Positions 5,434 to 6,030 of a stretch of DNA of 6,030 bases are shown in pieces. Every line of letters begins with the position of its first letter. The first letter of the stretch is position 1. The translations under genes were made by a program, and so were the position numbers. The stretch is from CAYZSU01 sp964480565 (GTDB lineage Bacteria; UBA10199; 2-02-FULL-44-16; JAAZCA01), in assembly GCA_964480565.1 (NCBI GenBank), contig CAYZSU010000106.1, positions 1 to 6,030 of the forward strand, given 5' to 3'. A model generated the notes under the pieces. It saw nothing but the letters and a program-made list of their open reading frames with translations, made no database searches and had not been told where the DNA came from.

Positions 5434-5463
5434 TTGACAACTGTATGTGTTTTAGGATATGTC
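5434..5463 (+). promoter_or_regulatory. Candidate argR promoter
   Basis: A perfect -35 hexamer, TTGACA (5434-5439), is followed after 18 bp by TATGTC (5458-5463), a weak -10 matching three of six bases. The predicted start near 5470 would leave a leader of about 20 nt containing AAGGA (5474-5478). The -10 is not convincing, but no better pair is visible between the divergent genes. Confidence 0.4.
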
Positions 5464-5489
5464 TAATTTAGCTAAGGATTGTGAATATT

Positions 5490-5921
5490 ATGCAAGCATA
5501 TGACAGACAACAACATATTGCCGCACTGATTGACAGTCAGGATTTTTGCACGCAGCAACATTTGCTTGCTGCATTGCAGGATCAGGGTGTTGATATGACG
5601 CAAACCATGCTATCGCGGGATTTAAGGAAAATTTGTGCGCATAAGCAGGGTGGAGTCTATAAGACAGGTCCTTTGGGATATGCGCTGGATGCGTTTAGCA
5701 AAGTATTGTCTGTTGAATGTATTGCGCCCAATATGATCATTGTCAAAACAACGCCTGGCCTTGCAAGTTCTGCTGCCTTACTCATTGATGAGTCTCATAT
5801 TGAGGGCATTGCCGGTACTATTGCCGGTGATGATACGATTTTTATCTGTATTTATTCAAATGCAAATCAATCAACTATTATCCATGCTATTTCCAATGCA
5901 TTTCGTTTTCGTCGTTCGTAG
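5490..5921 (+). CDS. argR: Arginine repressor
   Basis: A 143-residue transcriptional regulator of the ArgR/AhrC family, which as an arginine-bound hexamer represses arginine biosynthesis genes (and in some bacteria activates catabolic ones). Residues about 1-60 form the winged helix-turn-helix, with the family's TQ-x-x-x-SRDLR recognition segment (37-46). The C-terminal oligomerisation and arginine-binding domain shows TPGLASSAALLID and the hallmark GTIAGDDT (109-116), whose Asp114/Asp115 pair contacts arginine in characterised members. I chose the ATG at 5490, with AAGGA 11 nt upstream. The GTG at 5481 would add three residues but sits only 2 nt from AAGGA. The protein is slightly shorter than the usual 150 or so residues. 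No arginine genes are in the window, so its targets lie elsewhere, apart from probable autoregulation. Confidence 0.93.
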   Translation: MQAYDRQQHIAALIDSQDFCTQQHLLAALQDQGVDMTQTMLSRDLRKICAHKQGGVYKTGPLGYALDAFSKVLSVECIAPNMIIVKTTPGLASSAALLIDESHIEGIAGTIAGDDTIFICIYSNANQSTIIHAISNAFRFRRS

Positions 5922-5957
5922 CTGACGCTACGAACACCTATTTATTTCACTTATTTT
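5914..5957 (+). terminator. Probable Rho-independent terminator of argR
   Basis: GTTCGTAGC (5914-5922) and GCTACGAAC (5927-5935) are perfect reverse complements around a TGAC loop, giving a 9-bp stem. A T-rich but interrupted tail runs to about 5957. The argR stop codon TAG (5919-5921) lies inside the left arm. The lack of an immediate T-run makes it a less than ideal terminator. Confidence 0.6.
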
Positions 5958-5977
5958 TGTAATTTTATATATAACTT

Positions 5978-6030
5978 CACTAGTGTCCGGTTAAATTAAA
6001 ATAAAAGCATCTGATTAGGATGATGTTTAT
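5978..6030. mobile_element. Possible terminal end of an insertion sequence (partial)
   Basis: After the argR terminator the sequence reads CACTAGTGTCCGGTTAAATT (5978-5997). From memory, AGTGTCCGGTTAA resembles the terminal inverted repeats of some DDE-transposase insertion sequences. The palindrome CACTAGTG could include a CTAG-type target site. The window ends before any transposase frame or second inverted repeat, so this remains a guess based on one end. Confidence 0.3.

Overview
This is an AT-rich bacterial window of about 6 kb holding six well-supported genes, one likely regulator remnant and two promoter-rich intergenic regions. The sequence alone does not name the organism. An ArgR repressor together with an NtrC/Fis-type DNA-binding C-terminus suggests a proteobacterium. 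A lone DUF4143 ATPase, a truncated regulator and a possible insertion-sequence edge at the right end would suit a host-associated or otherwise reduced genome. This is inference with low confidence.

Left third (51-2344, all minus strand): a compact redox/sulfur cassette transcribed in the order thioredoxin (trxA), a 55-residue two-cysteine membrane protein of the DUF6132 type, then a coenzyme A-disulfide reductase fused to a C-terminal rhodanese domain. trxA and the small membrane gene are 10 bp apart, and the latter's ribosome-binding site overlaps the trxA stop. A 163-bp gap containing a perfect 10-bp inverted repeat precedes the reductase. Together they look like a thiol/persulfide-handling unit: a flavoenzyme reducing CoA disulfides or persulfides, a rhodanese moving sulfane sulfur, thioredoxin as dithiol reductant, and a membrane protein with a CxxxxC pair.

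Middle (2345-3972, plus strand): a divergent intergenic region, then two overlapping reading frames (2486-2689 and 2658-3173). The second ends in a clear NtrC/Fis-family helix-turn-helix, but neither frame has the receiver or Walker motifs of a full sigma-54 activator. It is best read as a 5'-truncated, possibly frameshifted ntrC-like gene, or else a minimal Fis-like protein. thiD (hydroxymethylpyrimidine/phosphomethylpyrimidine kinase) follows 22 bp later with its own good ribosome-binding site.

Right (3975-6030): an AAA/DUF4143 ATPase on the minus strand lies tail-to-tail with thiD, 2 bp apart. Its promoter region carries a 34-bp-period tandem duplication, each copy containing TATAAT, and an array of TAGGGAYAA-like motifs in both orientations. 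The best promoter puts transcription start almost at the ATG, so the mRNA may be leaderless. argR diverges from it on the plus strand, preceded by an ARG-box-like palindrome and TTGACA, and ends inside a 9-bp terminator hairpin. The last 50 bases resemble the end of an insertion sequence.
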